Part shown: in pieces, positions 36,024 through 45,636 of the stretch | Layout: each line of letters starts with the position of its first letter | Numbering within the stretch: the stretch's first letter is position 1 | Assembly: GCA_020072565.1 (NCBI GenBank) | Contig: JAIQGI010000032.1 | Span: 22,509-86,508 of the forward strand | Source: Terriglobia bacterium | GTDB lineage: Bacteria > Acidobacteriota > UBA6911 | DNA length: 64,000 nucleotides | Direction of reading: 5' to 3' | The notes under the pieces: model-generated | The model's database searches: none | What the model saw: the letters and a program-made list of their open reading frames with translations, nothing else | Told to the model about the DNA's origin: nothing | Translations under genes and position numbers: made by a program

Positions 36024-36220
36024 GGGTCCTTAGATGCGACCGCCCGGACCTGTGACCGCGGCGGGCTGGAGCCGAGGGGCCAGCGCTTCGGTGGGACATC
36101 CGACTTATCGACGGTTTCCCGCTGCAACATTATGAAATAATGTCGATTGACGGTCGACGGTTGACGAATGAAGATTGACAGGTGATTTCTTCGCCAATCG
36201 CCTTTGCTATTGGGGGAACA

Positions 36221-36655
36221 ATGCCGGATTCGATCTTTGTAGAAGGAGGGGTGCTGGTTCCAGGTGAGGCGCTCGAGGTACGGGCTGTGCGCGCTTCCGG
36301 CCCGGGCGGGCAGAACGTCAACAAAGTCGCCACCAAAGTCGAAATCCACGTGGATCTCGCTCGCATCCAGGGCATGGGGGCCGAAAGCCGCCAGCGATTG
36401 CTGCGCCTGGTGGCAAAGCGACTTGACCGCGAAGGCAGGCTCCTGATCACGAGCCAGCGAACGCGGGATCAGCAGAGAAATCTGGAGGATGCCCGGCGCA
36501 AGGTTCACGATTGGATCGCCCAGGCGCTGGTGAAGCCGATAAGGCGGATCCCGACGCAACCGAAGCCGGTGAGCCGCGATCGGCGCCTCGAAGAGAAGAA
36601 GCGCCACGCTGCGCGCAAGGCAAGCCGGCAACCGCCCCCTCGGGAAATCGAGTGA
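36221..36655 (+). CDS. arfB: ArfB-like peptidyl-tRNA hydrolase (ribosome rescue)
   Basis: 144 aa from the ATG at 36221, preceded by GGGGGAACA. ASGPGGQNVNKVATKVEI holds the GGQ (29-31) that hydrolyses peptidyl-tRNA. The protein ends with a basic, disordered tail (RRLEEKKRHAARKASRQ), which in ArfB enters the empty mRNA channel of a stalled ribosome. Size and tail separate it from release factors RF1 and RF2. An alternative start at 36182 adds 13 residues not found in the family. Confidence 0.93.
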   Translation: MPDSIFVEGGVLVPGEALEVRAVRASGPGGQNVNKVATKVEIHVDLARIQGMGAESRQRLLRLVAKRLDREGRLLITSQRTRDQQRNLEDARRKVHDWIAQALVKPIRRIPTQPKPVSRDRRLEEKKRHAARKASRQPPPREIE

Positions 36656-36788
36656 TGAGTCATGGACGACGAGTGCCGATTGGCGATGAGCGCCGGCACT
36701 CCAATCATGGCTCGTAACTCGTTCTTCGGTACTCCTGATTCATCGCTCGAGGTCTGTGCTATTATCCGCGCGGGAGGTCAACGGACTC

Positions 36789-37904
36789 ATGACGAAATCA
36801 TTTCATCCACCACAGAGGATTCTGCTCGGCCCCGGCCCGAGCAATGTGGAACCGCGTATCCTGCAGGCCATGATGGCGCCTTTGCTTGGCCATATGGATC
36901 CCTTGTATTTCGAATGCATGGACGAGATCCAGTCGCTGCTGCGTGCCGTGTTCGAAACCGGGAACCGGCTTACCTTCGCGATCGCGGGAACCGGCGGCGC
37001 CGGCATGGAAGCCTGCCTGGCCAATCTCATTGAGGAAGGCGAGGAAGTGGTCGTCTGTGTCAACGGCTTCTTCGGTCAGCGCATGGCCGAACTGGCGGAG
37101 CGCTGGGGCGCCAAAGTCGCGCGGGTTGAGGCGGATTGGGGGCGTCCGCTGGACATGCAGAAGGTACGGGAAACGTTTGCAAAGTCGAGCGCCCGCATCC
37201 TGACGATGGTGCACGCGGAAACCTCGACCGGCATGCGCAATCCCATCGAACAATTGCAGTCGTTGCGCGATGTGCGCGATGCCGTCTTTATCGTCGATTC
37301 GGTGACCTCACTCGGCGCCCATCCGGTCGGCATCGACCGGAATGGCATCGACGCCAGCTATTCCTGCAGCCAGAAAGGAATCGGTGCTCCCCCGGGACTG
37401 GCGCCGGTGACGTTCTCTGAGCGCGCGCTGGAGAAGATCCGCGCGCGCAGGAAACCGCCCCAGACGTGGTATCTCGATGTGAAGCTGCTCGACAAATACT
37501 GGAGTTCGGAGCGGGTGTACCACCACACCGCACCGGCGTTGATGAACTATGCGTTGCGCGAGGCCCTTGCGATCATCCTCGAGGAAGGTCTGGTATGCTG
37601 CTGGCAGCGACATGAGCGCAACAGCAGGGCCTTCGTGGCCGGCATTGAAAGCATGGGCCTGGACATGCTGGTTGCGCCCGAACACAGGTTGTGGTCTCTG
37701 AACACAGTCAAGATTCCACCGGGGGTTGATGATGCGCGCGTGCGCTCCCGCCTGCTCAATCAGCACAACATCGAGATCGGCAGCGGTTTCGGCGCACTGA
37801 AGGGGAAAATCTGGCGCGTGGGCCTGATGGGATCAAACAGCACGGAAAACACCGTCCTGCTGCTGCTCTCCGCCCTCCGAAGCGTCCTCACGCATGAGTC
37901 ATGA
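36789..37904 (+). CDS. Alanine-glyoxylate / serine-pyruvate type aminotransferase
   Basis: 371 aa from the ATG at 36789, 11 bases after GGAGG. Class-V PLP fold: [69 protein letters not shown] and [20 protein letters not shown], where Lys196 should bind PLP. This pattern is that of alanine-glyoxylate and serine-glyoxylate aminotransferases. Photorespiration-like or serine-catabolic use is possible; no partner gene is near. Simple ATGAGT repeats flank it on both sides. Confidence 0.92.
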   Translation: MTKSFHPPQRILLGPGPSNVEPRILQAMMAPLLGHMDPLYFECMDEIQSLLRAVFETGNRLTFAIAGTGGAGMEACLANLIEEGEEVVVCVNGFFGQRMAELAERWGAKVARVEADWGRPLDMQKVRETFAKSSARILTMVHAETSTGMRNPIEQLQSLRDVRDAVFIVDSVTSLGAHPVGIDRNGIDASYSCSQKGIGAPPGLAPVTFSERALEKIRARRKPPQTWYLDVKLLDKYWSSERVYHHTAPALMNYALREALAIILEEGLVCCWQRHERNSRAFVAGIESMGLDMLVAPEHRLWSLNTVKIPPGVDDARVRSRLLNQHNIEIGSGFGALKGKIWRVGLMGSNSTENTVLLLLSALRSVLTHES

Positions 37905-37981
37905 GTGTCGAATTGCGTCTGACCGAGGAATAATGGAGTATCAAATCAGGCCTTGAAGATTCATCACTCATCACTCTTTCG

Positions 37982-39022
37982 TTATCTACGGATTGGCTGT
38001 TCCGTGATGATCAAGCCTTCGGCCAGTTCCATGAGCGTTTGCTTTACCCTTGGGGCATCGGGCGCATTGGGGTGAAGCTCCAGATAGCCGCGCAGATACC
38101 CCATCGCCTCGACAAACGACCTTTCCCCCATCGCGATATGAGCAAGGAACAAATGCGGAGAATTCGCGAAGGCCGGATCGAGAGCCAGCACACGCTTGAA
38201 ATACTTCTTGGCCTCACCATATTCATGCAGGTAATAGTGGCTCAATCCGAGCTGTGAGTTGGCAATGGCGTCATCCGGGCCCAGGCTCAGGGCCTTGCGG
38301 TTAGCCTCCACCGCTCCCTTGAACCTTCCCGTCGCCAGGAGGCTGCCGCCCAGATTCATCCAGCCCACGTAGAAGTCAGGGCTCAGCTCTGTAACCTTGG
38401 TGAAGCTTTGGATGGACTGCGCGAAGTCGCCCTTTCGATGGTAATGGGCCCCCAGGTTGTTCCATGCGTCGGCGTAAGCGGGATAGATCTCGATCGCCCG
38501 CTTGAGACGGCGCATCACCTCCTCCTCGTCACCCTCAAGCTGAGCTTTTTCAGAGCGTTGCAGTTGCTGGAGTGCTTCTTTGGGAACCGTCAGGTTGTGC
38601 ACGCTCACCTGATATTGACCGGGCACCTGGGCCGCGGACTTGGGCACTCGGATCTCTTTGGCAATTGCCAGCGATCGCTGATTGGGGGCGGGAGTCAAAT
38701 CGACGGACTCACAGCTTCTGCGGCCTCCCCTGCCCGATAAGTAGATTCTGTAGATGCCCGGCACCAGATCCTTGAAGTGAACGGTGTCTCCGACCATGCG
38801 CAAAACCTGTCGCAACGGCGCGCCCGCAGCGTTGCGCAACTCAACGAGCCAGAGCCCCCGCGTATGCTCATCGGGATTCCCTAAGATTTTGCATTTCAAC
38901 TCGATAGCTGGTGCCGAGCGTGCCGCCGGCTGCATTTGTGCAGCACCCCAAGCCCCACCGAAGAGCACAATGGACAGGATCAAACCGATCACGACGCGCG
39001 GGCGCACCAATACCTTAGACAC
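37982..39022 (-). CDS. Exported TPR protein
   Basis: 346 aa. A hydrophobic N-terminus (VVIGLILSIVLFGGAWGA) suggests export or anchoring. Residues 40-140 are a beta-rich carboxypeptidase-regulatory-like domain (LWLVELRNAAGAPLRQVLRM, GIYRIYLSGRGG). Residues about 150-330 hold four to five TPRs (YADAWNNLGAHYHRKGDFAQ; YVGWMNLGGSLLATGRFKGA; AIANSQLGLSHYYLHEYGEA). Such proteins scaffold envelope complexes. It lies downstream of the sigma/anti-sigma group, but 374 bases and a repeat separate it from the nearest gene there. Confidence 0.85.
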   Translation of the reverse strand: MSKVLVRPRVVIGLILSIVLFGGAWGAAQMQPAARSAPAIELKCKILGNPDEHTRGLWLVELRNAAGAPLRQVLRMVGDTVHFKDLVPGIYRIYLSGRGGRRSCESVDLTPAPNQRSLAIAKEIRVPKSAAQVPGQYQVSVHNLTVPKEALQQLQRSEKAQLEGDEEEVMRRLKRAIEIYPAYADAWNNLGAHYHRKGDFAQSIQSFTKVTELSPDFYVGWMNLGGSLLATGRFKGAVEANRKALSLGPDDAIANSQLGLSHYYLHEYGEAKKYFKRVLALDPAFANSPHLFLAHIAMGERSFVEAMGYLRGYLELHPNAPDAPRVKQTLMELAEGLIITEQPIRR

Positions 39023-39396
39023 AGGCTACTTCTCCCTGGCCAGTCAGCGCAAGGCTTCGTTACAGGCAGGCTGTGGTGCGATGCGGACTGACACCCTGAT
39101 TCCAGGCACATTCCCAGGTGAGGCACTGTTGGATCGCGTTTGAGGTAAACAGTGTCCAGGCAGGCATGACCTGGATGGGCCTATGATAACCAAGTGAAAT
39201 TAGATTGCAATAATATTTTCTCTAATCTTGACTTCGCCGGCTGAGTACTGTGGTGCCTAATTACGGCAGCATAATTTTCGGGACGCGGAAAAACGCTGAC
39301 CGGCGCCGACGGTCCGGTCTTGGTCGGAGTGCAGGAGCTTTTGCCGTGGAATTCAGGGCAGTCTCGAAATCCTAAGCCCGAAATCCAAAATCGGGC
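39023..39396. other. 374-bp spacer with a partial copy of the 85-bp element
   Basis: Holds 39281-39347, copy 2 of the element at 35433-35517 (shared GGACGCGGAAAAACGCTGAC and GTGCAGGAGCT), and an AT-rich patch at 39196-39230 that may include the promoter of the TPR gene at 37982-39022. No gene was seen. Confidence 0.6.
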
Positions 39397-40278
39397 CTAC
39401 TGGATCCAGAGCTTGACGACCCTGGGGCCATTGCGGATGGTGAGTATGTTGGTGGGGCTCAGTCGATTCAGGCTCTCACTGATGTTTTCAATGTCGAAAC
39501 CCTTTTTGCGGATCTCTGCCTTGGTGGGTTCGTCGAGCGCCGCAATGAGCAGCTGGGCAAAGCTCACCGGAAAGTTCAGTTCGACTGTGGGTGGATTTTT
39601 TTCTCCGCTTTCGAAAATCTGCAGGTGAATCATCCTTACCGCAGTGTTTCCCTGCTTGGAACCGCCCTTCGCCTGCTTCTTTGACTCTGCCGGCTGCGCC
39701 AGGGCCGCAGGATCGATTCTCAGAAGAGCAATGGAAGCAGGAGTGACCAGATCCAGCTCCTTCTCCTTGGCTACAATCTCCTTGAGAACGGGGACGCAGA
39801 GGGAGTTCAGCTGGCGATCCTTCAGGGAACTGCAGCGGAAGGCGGCGAAATAGCGCACCTCCTTGTTCGGATCGGCCAGTGCGCTCACCAACCGGCTCCG
39901 ATAGACGGCTTTCCCCTGTTCGACCAGCGATGCCGCCAGATTCACGACGGCTCTGCCCGCCTCTGCGGCAAGGAAAGGTTCCTTGGGATACTTTTTCAGG
40001 AACTGGTCGTAGGCCACGAGCGCCTCTTCAGGCCGGTTCTGCAACCGCAGGCAATAGGCCGTGTGGAAGTAGGCCTGAGACAACAAGGGGCTCTGCGGGA
40101 ACTCGCGGATCAGACGCTGGAAGACCTGGCGCGCCTCCTCCCATTTCTGCTCCATCATAAGGATTTTCGCCTGATTCAGGATTTCCTGGTCTTTCGCCGG
40201 GCCGGCCGCCGCCAAGGAGGGCGGCCCCAGCGAGACCGCCGATAGCAGAATCAGAGTCCGCAATCCCGCACAATTCAT
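39397..40278 (-). CDS. Exported TPR protein next to the ECF sigma operon
   Basis: 293 aa with a signal peptide (LRTLILLSAVSLGPPSLAAAG). TPR-like pairs come first (EILNQAKILMMEQKWEEARQ, SQAYFHTAYCLRLQNRPEEAL), like YbgF/BamD-type repeat proteins. Then a HEAT-like stretch (LVSALADPNKEVRYFAAFR) and a Lys/Gly-rich linker (ESKKQAKGGSKQGN). The final 80 residues (MIHLQIFESGEKNPPTVELN to RVVKLWIQ) look like a small alpha/beta domain; the ending is conserved-looking but unrecognised. It follows the anti-sigma gene by 135 bases on the same strand and could be regulated with it. Confidence 0.8.
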   Translation of the reverse strand: MNCAGLRTLILLSAVSLGPPSLAAAGPAKDQEILNQAKILMMEQKWEEARQVFQRLIREFPQSPLLSQAYFHTAYCLRLQNRPEEALVAYDQFLKKYPKEPFLAAEAGRAVVNLAASLVEQGKAVYRSRLVSALADPNKEVRYFAAFRCSSLKDRQLNSLCVPVLKEIVAKEKELDLVTPASIALLRIDPAALAQPAESKKQAKGGSKQGNTAVRMIHLQIFESGEKNPPTVELNFPVSFAQLLIAALDEPTKAEIRKKGFDIENISESLNRLSPTNILTIRNGPRVVKLWIQ

Positions 40279-40413
40279 GGCAAACTCCTGACGAGGCAGA
40301 AAAATGCGAAGCTCAGAAACCCCAAATACCTGCCAGAAGGCGCATCTGTTTCGTTGCGGCCCCCGCGGTCTTTGCGGTTTGATCTTGAAACGACCCGATA
40401 TCTGTAGCGCATG

Positions 40414-41178
40414 TCATAAGATCCCGGATTGCACAAGGTTAATACGAAGCAGAAGCTGTTCTTTTTCAATGAAGCGCTCCATGCCGCGCACGCTCTCGCT
40501 GGTTTCGCATTCCTGCGACAGGGACACGTTGACCAGGAAATGCTCCAGGTCGTCGCAAAGGCCCTTGGCGCGGGACACATCCGGAACGCGCAGTTCCGCG
40601 TCCAGCATGCGCTTCTCCTGCAGGAGCCGGCGCGCGCGGGCTACCTCGAGCGAAACATCGTACCGGTCCCCCGCGCAAGTCTTTTCGGCGCTCGTCAGGT
40701 CGATCAGCAGGTCCTGGCATCCAGTGAGATACCGCGCCGTGGCCTCGCGGGCATAGACGGTGTGGATGCGGTCAAGGAACGCTTCGTTTCCTGTGGCAAC
40801 CAGGGCCGGCCTGGCTGCAGGCGGCGCGGGCGCCTGAAAACGAATCGTCCAGATTAGTCCGCCGGCCAGCGCCAGGAGAGCGGCGGTACTCAATGCCCAT
40901 GTCGGTAAGCCCACTCCCAACAGGCTCCATTTCCTCTCCTGGAGCAGTCGGGCGCGGCCGGCGAGTTTCTCAGGCAGAAGTTGCCAGTTCATATCCGGCA
41001 CAGGCTCGAACAGTGCCGGGTCGGACAACCAGCCTCGGATTTTTGCGATCTGCACGGCTTCCACCCCGCAGGCGGGGCAGCCGGCCAGATGCTCCTCGAC
41101 CCTGCGTTTCTCCACCGGATCGAGAGCGCCTTCGCCATAAAGGACGAGCATACCCCTGATCGCTGTGCAGTTACTCAT
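40414..41178 (-). CDS. Anti-sigma factor with zinc-finger (zf-HC2) domain
   Basis: 254 aa. The N-terminus has the ZAS/zf-HC2 pattern, RRVEEHLAGCPACGVEAVQI, where His-x3-Cys-x2-Cys binds zinc and holds an ECF sigma factor. One membrane helix lies near residues 95-112 (ALSTAALLALAGGLIWTI). The periplasmic part is helical and Arg/Glu-rich, with no known sensor fold. Its ATG lies inside the end of the sigma gene (8-base overlap), the usual arrangement for a sigma/anti-sigma pair. It should sequester the sigma factor at the membrane until a signal arrives. Confidence 0.9.
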   Translation of the reverse strand: MSNCTAIRGMLVLYGEGALDPVEKRRVEEHLAGCPACGVEAVQIAKIRGWLSDPALFEPVPDMNWQLLPEKLAGRARLLQERKWSLLGVGLPTWALSTAALLALAGGLIWTIRFQAPAPPAARPALVATGNEAFLDRIHTVYAREATARYLTGCQDLLIDLTSAEKTCAGDRYDVSLEVARARRLLQEKRMLDAELRVPDVSRAKGLCDDLEHFLVNVSLSQECETSESVRGMERFIEKEQLLLRINLVQSGIL

Positions 41179-41845
41179 GACTCAGCACTCCCTCCTGCTC
41201 GATCAGCATCCCTTTGAGCCCCATCACGGCCTTGTGCAGGTTGGATTTGACCGTGCCCAGGGGGCAGCCGAGCGCTTCGGCAATTTCATCCAACCTCATA
41301 TCCCCGAAGAATCTGAGGGATACCACTTCCCGCTGGCGTTGCGGCAAGCGGCGCACGGCGTCTTCCAGGAGCCGGCGTCGCTCTCCTTCGCGCAATCGGC
41401 CGAGAGGATCTTCTGCCGGGTGCACGGTTGCAGATTGGTGCAGCTGCGTTTCCATTACATCCTCCAGCGACGAGGTTCGCCCTCGATCCGACCTGCGGTA
41501 ACGATCGATGCTGGCGTTGATCGCAATCCGGTAAAGCCATCCCGCGAACGAGTAGCGGTTTTCCCAGGTATGGCGGGCGGTATAGACCTTGAGGAAGGTA
41601 TCCTGCAATACTTCCATGGCGTCCTCAGGGTCATGCACATAGCTGTTGATGACCCGAAAAGCCTTTTTCTGATAACGCCGGATGAGCTCCTGATACGCAT
41701 ACATGTCGCCTTGCTGGACCCGTTTCATCAGGTCTTCAGTCGTGAAAGAGGCGGGCTCTTCGGGAATTCCTTCTTGGGCCATGGAGTTCAGTTGTGGTGC
41801 CTGCCCGGTGGAGCCATCCACCTGGGAAAGGGTGTTGAACGGCAC
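41171..41845 (-). CDS. ECF RNA polymerase sigma factor (RpoE-like)
   Basis: 224 aa. Region 2 spans about residues 45-110 (YAYQELIRRYQKKAFRVINS, DAMEVLQDTFLKVYTA, SFAGWLYRIAINASIDRYRR). Region 4 spans about 160-215 (RRLPQRQREVVSLRFFGDMR, LDEIAEALGCPLGTVKSNLH). There is no region 1.1 or 3, so it is an ECF sigma. A roughly 40-residue N-terminal extension precedes region 2; an internal start is possible but not clearly better. It overlaps the anti-sigma gene and likely controls the downstream TPR genes. Confidence 0.93.
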   Translation of the reverse strand: MPFNTLSQVDGSTGQAPQLNSMAQEGIPEEPASFTTEDLMKRVQQGDMYAYQELIRRYQKKAFRVINSYVHDPEDAMEVLQDTFLKVYTARHTWENRYSFAGWLYRIAINASIDRYRRSDRGRTSSLEDVMETQLHQSATVHPAEDPLGRLREGERRRLLEDAVRRLPQRQREVVSLRFFGDMRLDEIAEALGCPLGTVKSNLHKAVMGLKGMLIEQEGVLSHE

Positions 41846-42472
41846 ACGGTGATGCCGGCTGAATCAGTCGTCCAAGTCGCGCGCCAGGAACCGGTTGTCC
41901 GCCTTTGCGTCCATCTCTTCTCCTCGCCCCGTGGGAGCAGGAATTTCGCAGCCCGCATCATTCTCTACGCGCTCGGGAAACGGAGGGTTCACTCCAACGG
42001 CAGCACGCTAATCTTTTTTGTCGGCAAGGGCAAGCCCAACGCGCTCTCCGGCATCAGTCCAGGCGTCTCGGAGATGCTGAGGAAAAACTGTTGAAAAACT
42101 GTGACCCCATGTGATTTTCTTGTGGAGGGTGCGAGCACAGCGTGCTATCTCATTGAATGATCAAAACTTCCACCCGGCACTCTCTTCACAGCCCGCGCCA
42201 GGTATTTTCGTCGCGCTGTGGAAAACAGAGGTTTACCGCCGGCAAACCCGGGAGCCCGGAGAAACAGTCGCGCTCTTCGGGCCGGCGTGCGACGCGAGGT
42301 ATTTGATTGACACCGGATTGAGCGGTTCCCTATGATGAGGTGTCTGCGCCGAGGCGCTGGTTTCTTTTGATCTTCTTGGATTCGCTATGCTTCCAGCTTT
42401 TCCCTGTAAGCATAACGGCGAGGGGAAAGGGGTGGTCGTGCGTTCTCGGGCCGCGATCCCCGGATATCGAGC
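41846..42472. other. 627-bp spacer between sigma operon and glycan locus
   Basis: Divergent promoters for the sigma operon and the glycan locus must lie here. A tandem GAAAAACTGT repeat is seen near 42079-42101. A plus-strand frame ends at 42094 with IILYALGKRRVHSNG and similar text, but most of that frame is antisense to the sigma gene and has no start of its own, so I do not call a gene. Confidence 0.5.
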
Positions 42473-43540
42473 ATGTCTGCAGCAGTAATTCTCGGCCTTG
42501 TTGCCGCGGTTTCGACCTATGGCGGCGTCAAGCGCTTTCGTCGATGGGCGGAAAGGCGGCAGATTCTCGACCTGCCGAACGCGCGCAGCTCGCACACCCG
42601 TCCCACTCCCCGGGGCGGTGGCGTGATAATCGTGGCAGTCACGCTGGTGGGTGGAGCGTTTCTGGTCGCAGCGCTGGCACCAGCCTATCCGTGGCCTGCC
42701 TACCTGCCTTATGCGGCGGGTGCGCTTCTCGTGGCGGGGGTCAGCTGGATCGATGATCTGCGCTCGCTGCCCAACTCGCTGCGCTTTGCCGTTCATTTGC
42801 TCGCGACCCTTGTCGCAATCGCAGGTCTCGGTTATTGGCACGTGATCGACCTCCCGCTCTATGGTCCACTGGCTCTGGGCTGGTGGGGAGCGGTGCTGAC
42901 GGCTGTGTGGATCGTTGGGCTTACCAACGCCTACAACTTCATGGATGGTACCGACGGGATCGCCGGCGGGCTTGCCCTGGCGGCCGGGCTCGGGTGGGCA
43001 TTTCTGGGGTGGGAGGCGGGCGATCTGCTGGTGGGCGGGCTCGGGCTCCTGATTGCCTGCAGCTGTCTGGGCTTCCTGGTACACAACTGGCCCCCGGCAC
43101 GCATCTTCATGGGCGACGTCGGCAGTGCCTTCCTGGGCTATACTCTCGCTGTTCTGCCTGTCATGTTCGCGGGCATCGGCAGCGAAAGCGGAGCTGCTCC
43201 CGTAGTCGGGTGCGCCTTGGTATGGCCCTTTGTATTCGACACGGCCTTCACTTTCACGAGGCGCCTGCTGCGTCGCGAAAACGTTTTTTCGGCGCACCGC
43301 TCGCATCTCTACCAGCGCTTGATCGCGGCCGGCTCCAGTCACCGGCGCGTCGCCTTGATCTACGTGAGCCTGGCGCTGGTCGGTTGCATCCTTGCGCAGC
43401 GGCAAACCAGGTGGACTGGGCACGGTGTGGGGTTCATCGGCCTGCCGCTTCTGAGCCTGTGCCTATGGGCTTTTGTCGTCCTCCAGGAGCGGCGGGTGGT
43501 TCACACTTCCTCGAACCTGTCGTCGCTCGCGGACGTGTAG
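42473..43540 (+). CDS. MraY/WecA-type polyprenyl-phosphate sugar-1-phosphate transferase
   Basis: 355 aa with about ten membrane helices. LDLPNARSSHTRPTPRGGGV is the N-terminal signature, WIDDLRSLPNSLRFAVHLLA holds the Asp pair that binds Mg2+, NAYNFMDGTDGIAGG is the conserved cytoplasmic loop, and FMGDVGSAFLGY the last motif. It closely follows the WbpL/TagO/WecA branch, not true MraY. It links a HexNAc-1-phosphate to undecaprenyl phosphate, the first step of a surface glycan. The dehydratase gene follows by 101 bases on the same strand. Confidence 0.93.
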   Translation: MSAAVILGLVAAVSTYGGVKRFRRWAERRQILDLPNARSSHTRPTPRGGGVIIVAVTLVGGAFLVAALAPAYPWPAYLPYAAGALLVAGVSWIDDLRSLPNSLRFAVHLLATLVAIAGLGYWHVIDLPLYGPLALGWWGAVLTAVWIVGLTNAYNFMDGTDGIAGGLALAAGLGWAFLGWEAGDLLVGGLGLLIACSCLGFLVHNWPPARIFMGDVGSAFLGYTLAVLPVMFAGIGSESGAAPVVGCALVWPFVFDTAFTFTRRLLRRENVFSAHRSHLYQRLIAAGSSHRRVALIYVSLALVGCILAQRQTRWTGHGVGFIGLPLLSLCLWAFVVLQERRVVHTSSNLSSLADV

Positions 43541-43641
43541 GCAGGACCTACGAGTCGGCGCCGGATTGAGTCAGTTGTGGAGCCGGCCTGCATGAATTAG
43601 GGTTTGTGTGGTAACGAACGCGGCGTGAAGGGCATTTCCCC

Positions 43642-45564
43642 ATGAATTTGGGCATATTGAAGTACCGCAAGATCATCATCATCCTTTCGCAGATAACGCT
43701 GCTGGCGTTTACCTATTACATCAGCTTCCTTCTCCGCTTCGATTTCAGCCTGACCGGTCCATATGTCGGCGTATTTCTCAGAACACTGCCGCTGGTCCTG
43801 ATCGTAAAGCTTCTCGTTTTTGCCTATTTCCGGCTTTTCCGCGGCTGGTGGCGCTATGTCGGCATGAGCGACCTGCTCGATATCATCAGGGCAGCAGTTG
43901 CGAGCGCCGTGCTGCTGTATGGACCGATTTACGCAACCCGCGGCCCCTACGGTTATCCGCGGTCGGTTTTCGGCATCGACCTTGTGCTTACGATCATTGT
44001 CATCGGAGGGTCGCGTTTCGCTGTCCGCGCGTATACCGAATCGGCCCGCACTTATATGGCTCAGGCCAACGCATTGATTATCGGGGCCGGGCGCGCCGGC
44101 AGCGCCATTGCCCGCGAACTCAAAGACAACGAAAAGCTCGGATACAACCTGGTCGGCTTCATCGATGACGATCCTGCCAAAAGGGGCGAGCGCATTCACG
44201 GCGTCAGGGTACTGGGCAAAACCGAAGATCTGCCGCGAGTCATAAGCGAGCACGAAGTTGCTCAGATCCTGATCGCCATCCCCTCGGCAACCGGCAAGCA
44301 GATGCAGAGGATCATCGACAAATGCGCCGAGTGCAAGGTGGACTTCAAGACCCTGCCTGCGCTGGGGGATATCATCAACGGCTCCATTTCCGTGGGCTTG
44401 ATGCGGCGGGTGCTTGTGGAAGACCTGCTCGTACGGGAGCCCGTGCATCTGGATCTGGCGGAGATTCAGCGGAAGTTTCAGGGCAGGGTCGTTTTTGTCA
44501 CGGGTGCAGGCGGCTCGATCGGGTCGGAGCTGGCGCGGCAGGTGGCCCGGTTCGGTCCGGAACGGATTGTGCTTTTTGACCGCTCGGAGAACGACTTGCA
44601 CAGGCTGGATGTGGAGTTTGCCGACAGATTTCCCAAGCTGGAGCGTGTTCCGATTGTGGGGGATATTCTGGACGTCAACCGGCTGCGGGAGGTCGTCGCC
44701 GCACACCGGCCGGCTTCGGTTTTCCACGCCGCGGCCTACAAGCATGTGCCCATGATGGAAAAAAACTGCTTCCAGGCGGTGACCAACAACATTTTCGGCA
44801 CTTACAATGTTGCGCTGATCGCGCGGCAGTGCGGCGTCGAGGATTTCGTGTTCATTTCTTCAGACAAAGCAGTCAAGCCGAGCAGCATCATGGGTGTGAC
44901 GAAACGCGTCGCCGAGATCCTGATCCTCGGGCTGCAGGGCCGGCCGACCCATTATGTTTCGGTGCGCTTCGGCAACGTGCTCGGGAGCGCCGCAAGCGTC
45001 GTCCCACTGTTCGAGCAGCAGATCGCGAGCCGCAGGCCGATTACGGTCACACATCCGGAAGCGCGGCGTTATTTCATGACCATCCCGGAGGCAGTGCAAC
45101 TTGTGCTTCAGGCTTCCGCGATGGGGAAAGGCGGGGAGATCTTCGTGCTGGACATGGGAGAGCCCATAAAAATCGTGGACCTGGCACGCGATCTGATCCG
45201 GCTTTCGGGACTGGAGCCCGAACGGGACATCCCGATCGTATTCACCGCCCTGCGCCCGGGGGAGAAGTTGTTTGAAGAGCTGCGATTCGACGGAGAGGGA
45301 CTCAAGCCCACGGCGCACGAGAAGATCCGTGTGTTCGACGGAGGTCAACCCGACGCCGGCCAGGTCAGTGCCTGGCTTGACGCTCTTGCCGCCGTGGTCG
45401 CAGCCAAAAACGTTTACGGGCTCGTGACCAGACTGAAGGAGATTGTCCCCGAATATACGCCGAGCCCGGAGATCCTCGCGCTCGCCGAGGTGGACCGCCA
45501 CGATCGTTTCGTGTCCTTCCAGCAGGCACGCGCTGAGTTGCGACAGGAAGGACACGATCGCTGA
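43642..45564 (+). CDS. Membrane-bound UDP-GlcNAc 4,6-dehydratase (PglF/WbpM/CapD-like)
   Basis: 640 aa. Four N-terminal membrane helices (IIIILSQITLLAFTYYISFL and following), then a first Rossmann domain (LIIGAGRAGSAIARELKDN) and a catalytic SDR domain with GAGGSIGSELARQVARFGPE. The active site reads FISSDKAVKPSSIMGVTKR; Lys is present, and Met replaces the usual Tyr, as in this family. LRPGEKLFEEL is also diagnostic. It makes UDP-4-keto-6-deoxy-HexNAc, the entry to bacillosamine, QuiNAc or FucNAc sugars. With the preceding transferase it defines the first sugar of the glycan. Confidence 0.95.
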   Translation: MNLGILKYRKIIIILSQITLLAFTYYISFLLRFDFSLTGPYVGVFLRTLPLVLIVKLLVFAYFRLFRGWWRYVGMSDLLDIIRAAVASAVLLYGPIYATRGPYGYPRSVFGIDLVLTIIVIGGSRFAVRAYTESARTYMAQANALIIGAGRAGSAIARELKDNEKLGYNLVGFIDDDPAKRGERIHGVRVLGKTEDLPRVISEHEVAQILIAIPSATGKQMQRIIDKCAECKVDFKTLPALGDIINGSISVGLMRRVLVEDLLVREPVHLDLAEIQRKFQGRVVFVTGAGGSIGSELARQVARFGPERIVLFDRSENDLHRLDVEFADRFPKLERVPIVGDILDVNRLREVVAAHRPASVFHAAAYKHVPMMEKNCFQAVTNNIFGTYNVALIARQCGVEDFVFISSDKAVKPSSIMGVTKRVAEILILGLQGRPTHYVSVRFGNVLGSAASVVPLFEQQIASRRPITVTHPEARRYFMTIPEAVQLVLQASAMGKGGEIFVLDMGEPIKIVDLARDLIRLSGLEPERDIPIVFTALRPGEKLFEELRFDGEGLKPTAHEKIRVFDGGQPDAGQVSAWLDALAAVVAAKNVYGLVTRLKEIVPEYTPSPEILALAEVDRHDRFVSFQQARAELRQEGHDR

Positions 45565-45636
45565 CAAACCACGAAAGGTGCGAAGGAGTTTCGAGTGGTT
45601 CGCCCATTGGGAACTTTCAATCTCACAGGAGGATCA

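Noticed and set aside
42000..42094. Small gene ending at 42094
   Set aside because: The only open frame is the tail of an antisense frame over the sigma gene, without a start or ribosome site of its own.
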